Notes: generated by a model from the letters alone, not told the origin. A stretch of 64,000 nucleotides of DNA from CAWAND01 sp963807065 (GCA_963807065.1 CAWDZQ010000003.1:186001-250000); one strand, 5' to 3'. Counted from the first letter of the stretch, positions 16,412-25,537 are shown. Made by a program: numbers and translations.

Positions 16412-19400
16412 ATGCCGGCCCGACTTCCCCTTCTGGATCCATCGGCTCTCAAGAGTCTTCTGGGCCTCACGCCTGATCAGCTGGCAGCGGTGGTCGAATC
16501 CGACGCCGACGTGGTGGTCACAGCCGGCGCAGGAACGGGCAAAACCCAGACGCTGGTGGCGCGATACCTCTGGCATTTGGCCCATGGCCAATCGCCTCGA
16601 GAGGTCGTGGCAATCACCTTTACCGAGAAAGCGGCGCGCGAGATGCGCAACCGCATTCGAGCTCAGGTGGCGGCCTTGGCCCGTGAGGGCAAGAACGATC
16701 GGCGCCAGCAGTGGGAGGCGTTGGAGGGCCAGATGGATGCGGCCCGGATTGGGACCATCCACAGCCTTTGCGCAGAGCTGATGCGAGCTCACCCGGCAGA
16801 GGCTCGGGTCGATCCCGCCTTTGAGGTGGTGGATGAGAGCTGGTCGGCTGCCTTGAAGGCCCAGGCCGTCGAGGACGCCCTCGCCTGGGCCGTTGGCCAG
16901 CCAGAGGTGGCGCAGTTGTTCATCGCTTTCCGGCCGTACGCGTTGCGCGATGTGCTTCTCGAGCTGCTCGGCCGGCGGCTTGATGCGGACCAGGCCTTTG
17001 ACTCAGAGGCCGGGTCCGATTGGTTGGCCCCTGCCGCAATCAACTCTGCATTGCATGCGTTTGTGGACGATGCCGTGGTGAGAGACGCCGTCCGGAGCCT
17101 GGCAGAGTCGCCAACGTCAGAAGAAATGACCGGGAGCATGGCGGCGCAGGTGGAAATGCTGCTGGCCGGCTGGGAGGCGGCGCAAACGGCTCTAGGCCAG
17201 AAGCGTTCCCTCGAGGCGGCAGGCGTGTTGTTCGACATGCGGCGGGGGGCCATGAACACCGGCCTTGGACGGAAGGACGGCCAGGCCAGAGCCGCCATTC
17301 ACGCCATCCGCGAAGCTTATGGCGTCACGCTCGAACCGTGGCTGGGCGGAGGCGGCGCCAAGGATCCCCGCCCGGATCCATCGGTGGAAGCTCGTTTCAC
17401 TGAAGATGCGCCGCGCCTGAGGCTGCTTTTTGGGGAGGCGGAGCGCGCCTACCGACAACAGTTGGAAGCCAGGCGGGCACTGGACTTCGACGACCTCGAG
17501 GCCGGCGCCCTGGCTCTGCTTTCCGACCCGTCGATCGAGCAGACTTGGAGCGAGAAGATCGGGGCTGTTCTGGTGGATGAGTTCCAGGACACCAACGCCA
17601 GGCAGCGTGAGATCATCGAGCGGCTGGCGGGGGTCGGGCAGGGGAAGTTGTTCGTGGTTGGCGATGCCCGCCAGAGCATCTATCGATTCCGCGGCGCCGA
17701 TGTCACAGTGTTCCGTCAGCTGCGTGTCCAGCGAGCTCGCAGCGGGGGCAAGGTTTTCGATCTCTCAAGGACATTCCGCAGCCATGCCGGGCTGCTCGCC
17801 GGGATGGACGAGGTCCTGAGCCGGATCATGGGAACTGAGCAGGCCGACGAGCTCTACGATGTGCCCTACACCGCGTTGGACCCATCTCGCCCGGCGCCCA
17901 GCCCGCCGGGCTCTCCCTTTCTCGAGTTGGTCCTGGGCGCGGGCGAACATGCGGAAGAGGCCAGGCCACGGGCGGCACAAGCGCTGTGTCGAAGACTGCG
18001 GGAGTTGAGGTCGGCCGATGAAATCACCAGTTGGGAGCAGGTGGCGCTCTTGTTCCGCGCCTCCACCGGGTTCGATGATTATGAGCGTGCCTTGGAGCAA
18101 GCCGGCATCCCGTTTGTGACCGTGGCTGGCCGAGGATTCTACGATCGTCCCGAGATTCGCGATCTGCTGAACACCCTGAGGGTGCTGGCGGATCCGACGG
18201 ATGATCTGGCCATGGCGGGGTTCTTGCGGTCCCCCGCCATCGGGATGACGGACGCCGGGCTCTTTTCGCTCCGGGTTCGGGATGGGGGCCTGCATCCCCT
18301 GCTGGCGGCGGTCAACGAGCCGGGGAGCTTGGCGCTGCCGTCGGACACGGCGGCCGCCGAACGCGCCCAGGTCGTGCTCGAGGAACTGCTCCCCTGGGTT
18401 GACCGTCTCCCGGTGGTGGCCCTGATCAAGCGCGTCGTTGATCGTCTGGACTTGCGAGCGGTGTCGGCGGCCTCGCACAGCCGCCTGTGGCGCAATGTCG
18501 ACAAACTGATCGATGATGCCCAGGCCAGCCAGGTGATACGCCTGACGGAGTTTCTGGCCTATCTGCGGACGCTGCGCGCCGTTGGCGCCCGGGAAGGCGA
18601 AGCGGCGGCGGAAGCGGAAGGCGCCGTGCGTCTGATGACCATCCACAAGGCCAAGGGGTTGGAGTTTGACGTCACCGTGCTGGCGGACGCCTCGCGCCAG
18701 CCACCGACCCGTCGGGCGAGCGTGTACGTGTCCCCGATCGTGGGCGTGGCGCCTCGTCCTGACCGCCTGGAAGGCGAACCACTGGCGTACCGGTTGGCGG
18801 GAGCTATCGATCGGGCGCAATCAGAAGCGGAAGCCAGGCGCCTATTGTATGTGGCTATGACGCGTGCCAGAGACAAGCTGATCGTGAGCGGACACGTCAG
18901 TCAAAGCAGGGGCCGTTGGTCGGCGGCGGGGTGGCTGGGCCAAATCATGGAGGCATGGCATCTCGACGCCGAGCAGCTCGCCTTGTCTGCAGAGGATGCG
19001 GCGCTGCTGTCTACCACGGAAGGGAACCGCCTGGCGCTCAGTGTGGCAAGGGAAGATCTTCGGTTCGAGACCCAGATCAGCCAAGAACCCGGCTGGCCCG
19101 AGTCACCTGCCAAGGATTTGTTTTCCCCGATCGATTCGGCGCAGACGGAGGCCTCCGATGATGACCTCGATGAAGACGCTGAGCCAGATTGGCGGGCGAC
19201 GCGGTCTGGAAGCTCCGTCCCTGGGGCAGCCGTGGGACGATTGGTGCACACGGCTCTGCAGCGTGCGTGCCTACCCACCGACCCCACCTTTGCCGGCTTG
19301 ATGCAAGCCGAAGCCCTGCGGGTCGGTTTGGTTGCTCCCAGCCAGCGCAAGCAAGCAGTGGCTCAGGCAGAGATGCTCTTGGAGCGTCTTGAAAATCATC

Positions 19401-19717
19401 CCATTTGGGATGCCATGCGGCGGGCGGATCCAGTGCTCCACGAAGTGCCCTTCACTGTGTCGCTTGGGTCAGCCTGGCCCCGATCAGGGGTGATTGACGT
19501 CCTCTATCGCCTGGATGAGGCATGGGTGGTGCTTGACTTCAAGACCGATCACCTGTCCGACGAACAGGCAGTTCTGATCGCTGCGGAGGACTACTTCGAG
19601 CGGCAAATCCGCCCCTACGTCCAGGCTGTGGAGAAGCTGCTCGGAGAACGGCCGGCGGGCCGATTGTGTTTTCTGGACGCCGTCGAACAGGTTCGCCTGG
19701 TGGATTTGGAGGCGTGA
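16412..19717 (+). CDS. addA: AddA helicase/nuclease (UvrD superfamily)
   Basis: This is a 1101-residue superfamily 1 helicase with a C-terminal nuclease. The motifs run in order: TAGAGTGKTQTL (Walker A, about residue 37), FTEKAAREM (Ia), LVDEFQDTN (II), GDARQSIYRFRGAD (III), TIHKAKGLEFD (V) and LLYVAMTRARDKL (VI). The nuclease follows, with GRLVHTALQRA, VIDVLYRLD and VVLDFKTDH, the complete PD-(D/E)XK active site. With AddB it resects broken ends and loads RecA. The ATG at 16412 follows GGGGAGG and fits the family start. Nothing in the active sites is missing. Confidence 0.95.
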   Translation: MPARLPLLDPSALKSLLGLTPDQLAAVVESDADVVVTAGAGTGKTQTLVARYLWHLAHGQSPREVVAITFTEKAAREMRNRIRAQVAALAREGKNDRRQQWEALEGQMDAARIGTIHSLCAELMRAHPAEARVDPAFEVVDESWSAALKAQAVEDALAWAVGQPEVAQLFIAFRPYALRDVLLELLGRRLDADQAFDSEAGSDWLAPAAINSALHAFVDDAVVRDAVRSLAESPTSEEMTGSMAAQVEMLLAGWEAAQTALGQKRSLEAAGVLFDMRRGAMNTGLGRKDGQARAAIHAIREAYGVTLEPWLGGGGAKDPRPDPSVEARFTEDAPRLRLLFGEAERAYRQQLEARRALDFDDLEAGALALLSDPSIEQTWSEKIGAVLVDEFQDTNARQREIIERLAGVGQGKLFVVGDARQSIYRFRGADVTVFRQLRVQRARSGGKVFDLSRTFRSHAGLLAGMDEVLSRIMGTEQADELYDVPYTALDPSRPAPSPPGSPFLELVLGAGEHAEEARPRAAQALCRRLRELRSADEITSWEQVALLFRASTGFDDYERALEQAGIPFVTVAGRGFYDRPEIRDLLNTLRVLADPTDDLAMAGFLRSPAIGMTDAGLFSLRVRDGGLHPLLAAVNEPGSLALPSDTAAAERAQVVLEELLPWVDRLPVVALIKRVVDRLDLRAVSAASHSRLWRNVDKLIDDAQASQVIRLTEFLAYLRTLRAVGAREGEAAAEAEGAVRLMTIHKAKGLEFDVTVLADASRQPPTRRASVYVSPIVGVAPRPDRLEGEPLAYRLAGAIDRAQSEAEARRLLYVAMTRARDKLIVSGHVSQSRGRWSAAGWLGQIMEAWHLDAEQLALSAEDAALLSTTEGNRLALSVAREDLRFETQISQEPGWPESPAKDLFSPIDSAQTEASDDDLDEDAEPDWRATRSGSSVPGAAVGRLVHTALQRACLPTDPTFAGLMQAEALRVGLVAPSQRKQAVAQAEMLLERLENHPIWDAMRRADPVLHEVPFTVSLGSAWPRSGVIDVLYRLDEAWVVLDFKTDHLSDEQAVLIAAEDYFERQIRPYVQAVEKLLGERPAGRLCFLDAVEQVRLVDLEA

Positions 19718-19760
19718 GGCTGGGCGCAGGCAAGCTTGCAGAACCGGGCCGAATGGGTGA

Positions 19761-19790
19761 TTGATGCGCACCCTGCGCGTGGCCTAAAAT
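19761..19790 (+). promoter_or_regulatory. Promoter of the SH3 lipoprotein, very close to the start codon
   Basis: TTGATG (19761-19766) and TAAAAT (19785-19790) are separated by 18 bp. The -10 box overlaps an ATG at 19789, so that ATG cannot be in the message. The ATG at 19801 would sit at or within a few bases of the transcript's 5' end. Confidence 0.55.
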
Positions 19791-19800
19791 GCGGCCCAGG

Positions 19801-20610
19801 ATGACACTTCTTCACCGAAGCCGGCGAACAACACGACGAAGCCCCGGGGCGCGTCTGGCGATCCTGCTTGTTTGGAGTTTGGCACTGGTGGCATGCACCC
19901 AGCCCCTGGCTCTGTTGGCCACACCCACTCCCACACCGACGTCGACGCCCGAGCCCAGCCCGACCGCCACATCGACCTCTACCCCCACCTTCACCTCGAC
20001 GGCGACGGACACGGCGACGCCCACGATCACATTGACGCCCAGCATCACGCCCACGCCATCGATCACCCCTACGCCGACCTTCGACTTTCCCGACGTGGCG
20101 GTATCCGAGGCGGCTGCGCACTGTCGTTACGGCCCGGGAACCGCCTACCTGCATGCCGCCGATTTGTACGCCGGGGATCATGGGCTGCTCTGGAATCGCA
20201 ACTACAGCGCCAGCTGGCTCTGGGTGCGCTTTGACAAGCTCAATTACGCATGTTGGGTGTCGGCATCGGTGGTGACGGTGGATGGAAACGTCAAGAGCGT
20301 GGTCGTCACCCAGACCCGGCTGCCTCATTCGACATTGTACGGAAAGCCGAAGGGTGTCGACGCCAAGCGCAACGGGAATGAGGTCACCGTCAGTTGGGAC
20401 TCGGTGTGGATGACGGAGGACGATTTCCGGGGTTACATGGTCGAGGCCCGCCTGTGCCAGAATGGCGTCTTGTTCGACACGGCGGTGCATACAGATGGCA
20501 CGTCGGTGACCCTCACCGACGACACAAACTGCGACACGCCGTCATCCGGCAAGCTGTACGCCGTCGAAAAGCATGGCTACACCGATCCGGTCAATATCGA
20601 CTGGCCGTAG
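19801..20610 (+). CDS. Lipoprotein with SH3-like and fibronectin-like domains
   Basis: The protein has a signal peptide with lipobox LVAC, then about 60 residues of Thr/Pro/Ser linker. Next comes a bacterial SH3-like domain (AAHCRYGPGTAYLHAADLYAGD ... WLWVRFD), of the kind that binds cell-wall peptides. It ends with a fibronectin-III-like strand region (NGNEVTVSWDSVW). Paired cysteines in the SH3 and final domains suggest disulfides outside the membrane. The ATG at 19801 is preferred over 19789 because of the promoter position. The role is unknown; an envelope-anchored binding protein is the best guess. Confidence 0.8.
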   Translation: MTLLHRSRRTTRRSPGARLAILLVWSLALVACTQPLALLATPTPTPTSTPEPSPTATSTSTPTFTSTATDTATPTITLTPSITPTPSITPTPTFDFPDVAVSEAAAHCRYGPGTAYLHAADLYAGDHGLLWNRNYSASWLWVRFDKLNYACWVSASVVTVDGNVKSVVVTQTRLPHSTLYGKPKGVDAKRNGNEVTVSWDSVWMTEDDFRGYMVEARLCQNGVLFDTAVHTDGTSVTLTDDTNCDTPSSGKLYAVEKHGYTDPVNIDWP

Positions 20611-20619
20611 GCGACCCCT

Positions 20620-20883
20620 TGCCGCCCGGCCGGCAGCACTAGACTTCCCCGCCGCCGGGTCTGGAACCCCTCTCAGGATCAGCAAGCCCACCAGGGCCAA
20701 CAAGGCGGCCGCGGTGAAGAGACCGGCGTAGCCGAGGTGGGCGCGCAATTGGGCGGCGTTAAGCAGGTCGATCCCCGGCCCGTCCAGGCGGCTGATGGTC
20801 CCGGCGCCGGCCGTGGCCAAGTTGGTCGGGGCCCAGTTGGCGCACAAGGCGTGGGAGTGGGTGTGGGCAAGGTCTGGGGCCAT
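20620..20883 (-). pseudogene. C-terminal remnant of an MFS transporter
   Basis: On the minus strand the translation NLATAGAGTISRLDGPGIDLLN, then LGYAGLFTAAALLALVGLLIL and RGVPDP matches the last two helices of major-facilitator transporters, including the conserved NLATAGAG turn. Nothing upstream of it continues the transporter, and no stop closes it before it runs into the lipoprotein on the other strand. It is therefore a fragment left by a deletion. Confidence 0.6.
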
Positions 20884-21122
20884 GGGCTCGTTCTGGCCGG
20901 ATGATATCTGACTCCGCCATCATGCGCCGGGATGGGGCAGGGCGCCATGCGCGAAGTTGGGATTACAAGTGCGCGTCGCCTGCCATGCGCCGGTACCTGG
21001 CGAGCGGCAAGCTCCACATCCGATCACACGCAACGCCTGCCGCTCCGGCGGTGGCCACTGGAGTCGAGTTGTTAGATTCGCCCAGGATGTAGATTTCGGT
21101 GCATAATGGGGCAAGATGCCTT
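20884..21122. other. Intergenic sequence before the methyladenine glycosylase gene
   Basis: No gene is recognised here. CATAAT at 21102-21107 may be a -10 box for the glycosylase gene; its -35 element is unclear. Confidence 0.35.
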
Positions 21123-21140
21123 TTGTGAATAGTTTCACAA
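21123..21140. promoter_or_regulatory. Palindromic operator-like site TTGTGAA-TAGT-TTCACAA
   Basis: This is a perfect palindrome identical in both arms to the one at 3231-3248. It ends 13 bp before the glycosylase ATG and touches its ribosome site (CGGAGG). Binding here would block transcription or translation start, so repression is likely. Confidence 0.65.
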
Positions 21141-21153
21141 ATCGGAGGCCGGC

Positions 21154-21597
21154 ATGCCTGAACTCATCATCCCGCCGCGAGAGGTCCCCCAGAGCGACGA
21201 CGGGTATCTGGAGCAGATGACCAAGGCCATCTTCCAGGCGGGTTTCAGTTGGAAGGTCGTTGACCGCAAGTGGCCCGCCTTCCAGAAGGCGCTGTGTGGG
21301 TTTTCGATCGAGAAGGTGGCGGCGTTGTCTCCTGAGGACGTGGACCTCCTGCTGCAAGATGAATCCATCGTGCGCAATCGGCGTAAGCTTGAGGCGGCGG
21401 TGTGGAACGCCCGCAAGATCCTGGCGCTGCGGGCCGATTTTGGGTCGATGCACGGCTTCCTCCGGTCTTTGGATGGCCAGCCGTACCCCGAGGTCAGCCG
21501 TACGCTCCAGGCGACGTTCGAACATCTGGGGCGGACAGGAGCCTACGTGTTCTTGTGGAGCGTGGGGGAGGATGTGCCCGAATGGGAGCACCGCTGA
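21154..21597 (+). CDS. DNA-3-methyladenine glycosylase I-like protein (Tag family)
   Basis: This 147-residue protein matches the core of Tag-type glycosylases, which remove 3-methyladenine from alkylated DNA. IFQAGFSWKVVDRKWPAF corresponds to the family's FQAGLSW helix, and LLQDESIVRNRRKLEAAVWNAR to the LL.D..IIRNR.KI...I.NA segment. It is shorter than E. coli Tag (187 residues) and lacks the N-terminal CxW and C-terminal zinc-binding Cys/His residues. It is therefore a divergent branch. The operator-like palindrome just upstream, shared with addBA, supports a DNA-damage role. Confidence 0.82.
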   Translation: MPELIIPPREVPQSDDGYLEQMTKAIFQAGFSWKVVDRKWPAFQKALCGFSIEKVAALSPEDVDLLLQDESIVRNRRKLEAAVWNARKILALRADFGSMHGFLRSLDGQPYPEVSRTLQATFEHLGRTGAYVFLWSVGEDVPEWEHR

Positions 21598-21743
21598 CCG
21601 GCGGGCGCATCACGAAAGGCCCGCCCTGCCTGGCGTGCCGGCCGCACGTTGCGTATCATGGGTAACAGGATGAGGGGGTTTGCCGGATTATCTGCCAGGC
21701 GGCCGGTTGTGGCCGCCCGACCGAGCCTTAGGAGCTAGACGCC

Positions 21744-23141
21744 ATGCCTTCGCACCGTCACCATCTCCGCCGTATCTCCCTTCCGTTGGCCGTCTTGCTG
21801 ATCGTGAGCCTGGCTTGCAGCCTGCCGTCCCAGCTGGGTGCGACCCAGGTGTCGCCGGACCAGCTGACGCTCCAAGCCGTGGGTACTCAGGTGGCGATGG
21901 CCACCACGGGAGCTGTACCCTCGGCGACCGAGCCGAGCTCCAATGCGTCGACGCCGGTACCCGAAGCCACGGCCACCGTCGCCGAACCCACGGCCACCGC
22001 CACGGTGGTCCATACGACCATCCCCGGCAACCCTGGCTCCACCAACAGCTTCATGACCGACAGGTCGTCGAAATCCCTGGCCGCCGAGCACCGCGCTATC
22101 GGAGACAATTTCGACACCCTGCTGTTTGAGAGACCATTCACGTCCGGGAGTATGGACTACCTGGGCTACCTCGACCTGACGCGCGGCGAACTGAGCGCCT
22201 CGAGTCCCTGGTTCTATGTCACCCTCTCCCTGGAGGATGCACCTCCGACCGATGCCTCGGTCCGTTATGGCGTCGAGGTGGACATCGACAAAGACGGGCG
22301 AGGAGACTGGTTGATTTGGGGGGCTACGCCCCCGGACTCGAATTGGACTGCGGATGGCGTCCAGGCGCTGCAGGATACCAACAACGACGTCGGAGGTTCG
22401 ACCCCAATCCAGGCTGAGCCACCGCCTCAGACCGGCAATGGCTACGATCTGGTAGCCTTCGACAGCGGACAGGGCGCCGATCCAGACGCGGCTTGGATCC
22501 GCCGTTCACCCAGCTCTGGTTCGCAGATTCAGATCGCTTTCAAACAGGCGTTGATCGGCGCGCCGGGCGAATTCATGTGGGGTGTGTGGGCCGATGATGG
22601 CCCGAAGGACCCCGCCTTCTATGATTACAATGACCACTTCAGCCCGGTGGACGCCGGCTCGCCGGCCTCAGGCGCCAGCAACTACCCTTTGAGCCAGCTG
22701 GCTCAGATCGACAACTCGTGCCGCTGGGGGTACGGTTTCACTCCGAACGGCACCGAACCGGGCGCGTGCTACGTGCCGCCAACCCCAACACCGACGCCAC
22801 AGGGCAGCATCTCGGGCTATGTCTATCGTGGGACCAACTCCAGCCCATCCGGATCGGGTTTTGGGGGAGTCACGGTGACGTTGGGCCAGGGCTCATGTTC
22901 TTCCAGCGGCTACCGGTCCACCAAGACGTCCTCTAACGGCAGCTACAGTTTCAGCGAGCTGCCGCCAGGCACCTACTGTGTCACGGTCAAGAAGAACACC
23001 CTGCCGGCCGCTTCGTACGGATGGGGGACGATGTATCCGGGAGGCTTCGGAGGTGGTGGAGATCCATATCAGCAGGTCAACCTCGGCGCCGACGAACACC
23101 GATCCGGCGTCAACTTCGCCTTCTTGGAAATCATCGGGTAG
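21744..23141 (+). CDS. Large lipoprotein with SdrD-B-like repeat domain
   Basis: This is a 465-residue surface lipoprotein. It has a signal peptide with lipobox SLAC, a Thr/Pro/Ala linker (about residues 40-95), and a beta-rich central domain (about 95-335) with VEVDIDKDGRGDWLIWG, an acidic loop likely to bind calcium. A short Pro/Thr spacer and a C-terminal SdrD-B/carboxypeptidase-regulatory-like domain follow (GSISGYVYRGTN ... SNGSYSFSELPPGTYCVTV). TAGGAG precedes the ATG. It is followed by a hairpin terminator and stands alone. A structural or adhesive role is plausible but not shown. Confidence 0.8.
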   Translation: MPSHRHHLRRISLPLAVLLIVSLACSLPSQLGATQVSPDQLTLQAVGTQVAMATTGAVPSATEPSSNASTPVPEATATVAEPTATATVVHTTIPGNPGSTNSFMTDRSSKSLAAEHRAIGDNFDTLLFERPFTSGSMDYLGYLDLTRGELSASSPWFYVTLSLEDAPPTDASVRYGVEVDIDKDGRGDWLIWGATPPDSNWTADGVQALQDTNNDVGGSTPIQAEPPPQTGNGYDLVAFDSGQGADPDAAWIRRSPSSGSQIQIAFKQALIGAPGEFMWGVWADDGPKDPAFYDYNDHFSPVDAGSPASGASNYPLSQLAQIDNSCRWGYGFTPNGTEPGACYVPPTPTPTPQGSISGYVYRGTNSSPSGSGFGGVTVTLGQGSCSSSGYRSTKTSSNGSYSFSELPPGTYCVTVKKNTLPAASYGWGTMYPGGFGGGGDPYQQVNLGADEHRSGVNFAFLEIIG

Positions 23142-23162
23142 TCGAATCAGGCGTTGGATCAC

Positions 23163-23190
23163 AAGAGCGGGCCCGCCGGGGCCCGCTCTT
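23163..23190 (+). terminator. Hairpin terminator after the SdrD-B-like lipoprotein
   Basis: A 12-bp perfect stem (23163-23174 with 23179-23190) has a 4-base loop, 21 bp after the stop. The T tract is short. Confidence 0.75.
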
Positions 23191-23219
23191 TGGTATTTGG
23201 AGCCATGCCTGGCGCCCGC

Positions 23220-23248
23220 TTGACGCTGGCCGTGCTCCGGCCTACAAT
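23220..23248 (+). promoter_or_regulatory. Promoter of the radical SAM gene
   Basis: TTGACG (23220-23225) and TACAAT (23243-23248) have an exact 17-bp spacer, a near-consensus housekeeping promoter. Transcription start would be near 23255, about 30 bases before the ATG. Confidence 0.75.
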
Positions 23249-23284
23249 AGAACACCCGTTCTAATTGCGGTGCCTGGGAGGCTC

Positions 23285-24172
23285 ATGGGCGCTGTTCATT
23301 ACGAAGAAAAACGCTGCAGTTCGGCATTGAACAGGGTGCAGGGCATGGCGTTCAAGTGGAGTCTCAATCCCAACCAGGGATGCGTCCATGGCTGCCATTA
23401 CTGCTACGCCCGTCGCTATCATGGGTTCCTTGAGCTTGACGCGGGCGATGACTTCCCAACGGTCATCTTTGTCAAGACCAATATCGTCAACATGCTGCGA
23501 CAGGAACTGCGTCGTCCCGGCTGGATCGGGGAAAACGTGATGCTCGGCACGGCGACCGACCCTTATCAGCCCATCGAGGGGCGGTATCGCCTGACCAGGG
23601 GTTGCCTCCAAGCCTGCCTCGATCACAACACGCCGGTGAGCCTGGTCACCAAAGGCACTCTGATCGTGCGTGACATCGATGTGTTGTCCCGCCTGGCGGC
23701 GCGCCGCGCCATCAGTGTGTGCTTCAGCCTGACGACGGTTGATCCTGTAATGTCCCTAGAGCTCGAGCCGGGGACCCCGCCACCCGGCCAGCGCCTGCGG
23801 GCCATGGCCCGCCTGGCCGAGGCGGGGATCCGGGCCGGCGTGCTTCTGGCGCCGGTCATCCCTGGCCTGACCGATGATCGGCGCAGCCTGGAGGCGGTGG
23901 TCAAGACCGCCGCCGATCACGGCGCCCAATTCCTCGGTGTGCAGACGCTGTACCTCAAGCCCGGTGCCCGCGAGCACTTCATGGATTTTCTCCAGGCGGA
24001 ACACCCCGGCCTTCTGGCCGCGTATCGGCGTCTTTACCCCGGTGATTTTGCCCCTAAGCGCTTTCAGCAGGGTCTGGCCTCGATCGTCTCCGACCTTAAG
24101 CAAGTTCATCGTTTGCGGGACCGCCCGGAGAATTCGGAGCCTACCTACCAGCAGCTCAAATTGACGCTCTAG
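23285..24172 (+). CDS. Radical SAM protein of the SplB/Rv2578c type
   Basis: This is a 295-residue radical S-adenosylmethionine enzyme. The cluster-binding cysteines are in NQGCVHGCHYCYARRYH (CxxxCxxC). The following GENVMLGTATDPYQPIEGRYRLTRGCL block is typical of the spore-photoproduct-lyase-like Rv2578c group. Members are found in non-spore-formers, and their substrate is not established, so a DNA-lesion role should not be assumed. The start at 23285 follows GGGAGG, though the spacing is short. It has its own promoter and no operon partner. Other repair-type genes (Tag-like and UDG-like) lie within a few kb. Confidence 0.87.
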   Translation: MGAVHYEEKRCSSALNRVQGMAFKWSLNPNQGCVHGCHYCYARRYHGFLELDAGDDFPTVIFVKTNIVNMLRQELRRPGWIGENVMLGTATDPYQPIEGRYRLTRGCLQACLDHNTPVSLVTKGTLIVRDIDVLSRLAARRAISVCFSLTTVDPVMSLELEPGTPPPGQRLRAMARLAEAGIRAGVLLAPVIPGLTDDRRSLEAVVKTAADHGAQFLGVQTLYLKPGAREHFMDFLQAEHPGLLAAYRRLYPGDFAPKRFQQGLASIVSDLKQVHRLRDRPENSEPTYQQLKLTL

Positions 24173-24375
24173 CGTTGCGCAGTCCAGACGATCAGACTCC
24201 CTCGCCTCACAAATAGGCGTGGAATTCTCTCGGCTGAACCGATGTCCATGCCTGTCGGTAATAATCGTGTAAGGCGAGGGCCATAGGCTGTGCTTGGTGT
24301 TGGACAAGGTTGGCCCGATCGCCCGGGCTTAGATGGGTATGGACATAATCGACGGAGAGATTGGGAGGCGGTGAC

Positions 24376-25506
24376 ATGCGACGGTGTGCGGTGGTGATCG
24401 TGATAGTCGGGTTGATCGCGGCGGGCTGTAGTCCTGCGGCACCGCCGCCGGCGACGACAGTGCCGGCGACCTCGGCGCCAACCGCCGAGCACCCGATGGC
24501 GCCCACGGCGATGGCCGCCACACCGACGACTGACGAGTTGGGAACCCCCGGCGAAGTGTTCACATTGGGCGTCAACAAACCGGTTGTCACCCATGGTCCG
24601 GTCGGCGACTATGACGGTCGCTACACTGATCCAGGCGCCGCGGCCTTTGTTGACGGCCAGTTCCACATGTACCCCAACGGATTTGCCTCATGGCCGGCAA
24701 AGGTTGGGGTGGGGCACGCCGTCTCCAGCGATGGCCTGCAATGGAACCGGGAGGGTGATCAGCCCCTGTTCACCGAAGAAGGCGTCGATTACGCCGGGTT
24801 CACGCTGCTGGCCTCCAGTTTCCTAAAGGTTGGGGATCAGTACCTGCTGTACTTCTACACCTGGGATTCGCAGTCCAGCTCGGCGTCGAGCAAGATTGGC
24901 CGGGCCACCGCAGCCGACCCGAATGGGCCATGGACGGCCGACCCCGAGCCCGTTCTGGAGCCGGGCCCAAGCGGCGCATGGGACTCCTACACGGTCCTGG
25001 CGCCGACGGTGGTGCAGACCCAGGAAGGCTATGTCATGTACTTCACCGGCGGCTCATCGTTGTCCAGCAACACCTGGCAGATCGGCCGGGCGACGTCTGC
25101 CGATGGCGTGCATTGGACCAAGTATGACGATCCGGCCACAAGCGACGTAGCGTTGGCCGAGAGCGACCCTGTGCTATCCCCGGCGGCCGATACGTCGGCG
25201 TGGGATCACAGTTTCGTCCAGCAGCCCCGGGTGCAGCTCACGCCTGACGGATGGGTGATGCTCTACCGCAGCGGCGCCGGGGCCGACGGAAAGCTCGGCC
25301 TGGCGTTGAGCGAGGACGGCATCAGCTGGAGCCGGTTCGACGCCAATCCGGTGCTTGTGCCCCAGGTGGTCCAGGGCGGGAAAGCCATCTGGTACACGGA
25401 TTTGGTTTACCACGACAGCACGTACTTCATCTACTTCGAGCTCGGCAATGGCTCTGTAACCAACGTCTACGTCGCAACTCACCAAGGAGCGCTCGTCGCC
25501 CCCTAG
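24376..25506 (+). CDS. Lipoprotein with a GH43/GH32-like five-bladed propeller
   Basis: This is a 376-residue lipoprotein. The signal peptide has lipobox IAAGC, then there is a short Pro/Thr/Ala linker and a beta-propeller of repeated blades. Each blade carries variants of 'VGHAVSSDGLQW', 'IGRATSADGVHW' and 'LGLALSEDGISW'. This S.DG..W repeat is the mark of glycosidase families 43 and 32 and related arabinanase-like proteins. The acidic catalytic residues cannot be assigned by eye, so it may bind sugars without cleaving them. GGGAGG lies seven bases before the ATG at 24376. A hairpin follows the gene. Confidence 0.8.
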   Translation: MRRCAVVIVIVGLIAAGCSPAAPPPATTVPATSAPTAEHPMAPTAMAATPTTDELGTPGEVFTLGVNKPVVTHGPVGDYDGRYTDPGAAAFVDGQFHMYPNGFASWPAKVGVGHAVSSDGLQWNREGDQPLFTEEGVDYAGFTLLASSFLKVGDQYLLYFYTWDSQSSSASSKIGRATAADPNGPWTADPEPVLEPGPSGAWDSYTVLAPTVVQTQEGYVMYFTGGSSLSSNTWQIGRATSADGVHWTKYDDPATSDVALAESDPVLSPAADTSAWDHSFVQQPRVQLTPDGWVMLYRSGAGADGKLGLALSEDGISWSRFDANPVLVPQVVQGGKAIWYTDLVYHDSTYFIYFELGNGSVTNVYVATHQGALVAP

Positions 25507-25537
25507 GGCGTTTCGGTGCTCCTGCTTCCTCCGGCAT

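Noticed and set aside
17765..18820. A 351-codon open frame antisense to addA
   Set aside because: It lies wholly opposite conserved helicase motifs and is rich in Arg, His, Gly and Gln, as shadow frames are.
19921..20090. Repetitive ACG/CCC-rich DNA that looks like tandem repeats or a CRISPR array
   Set aside because: It encodes the Thr/Pro linker of a lipoprotein. There are no constant repeats and spacers. Similar linkers at 5570, 9130, 21960 and 32300 are also coding.
23285..24172. Calling the radical SAM protein spore photoproduct lyase
   Set aside because: The CxxxCxxC pattern and length fit the wider SplB/Rv2578c group, whose members occur in non-spore-formers; no sporulation gene is present.
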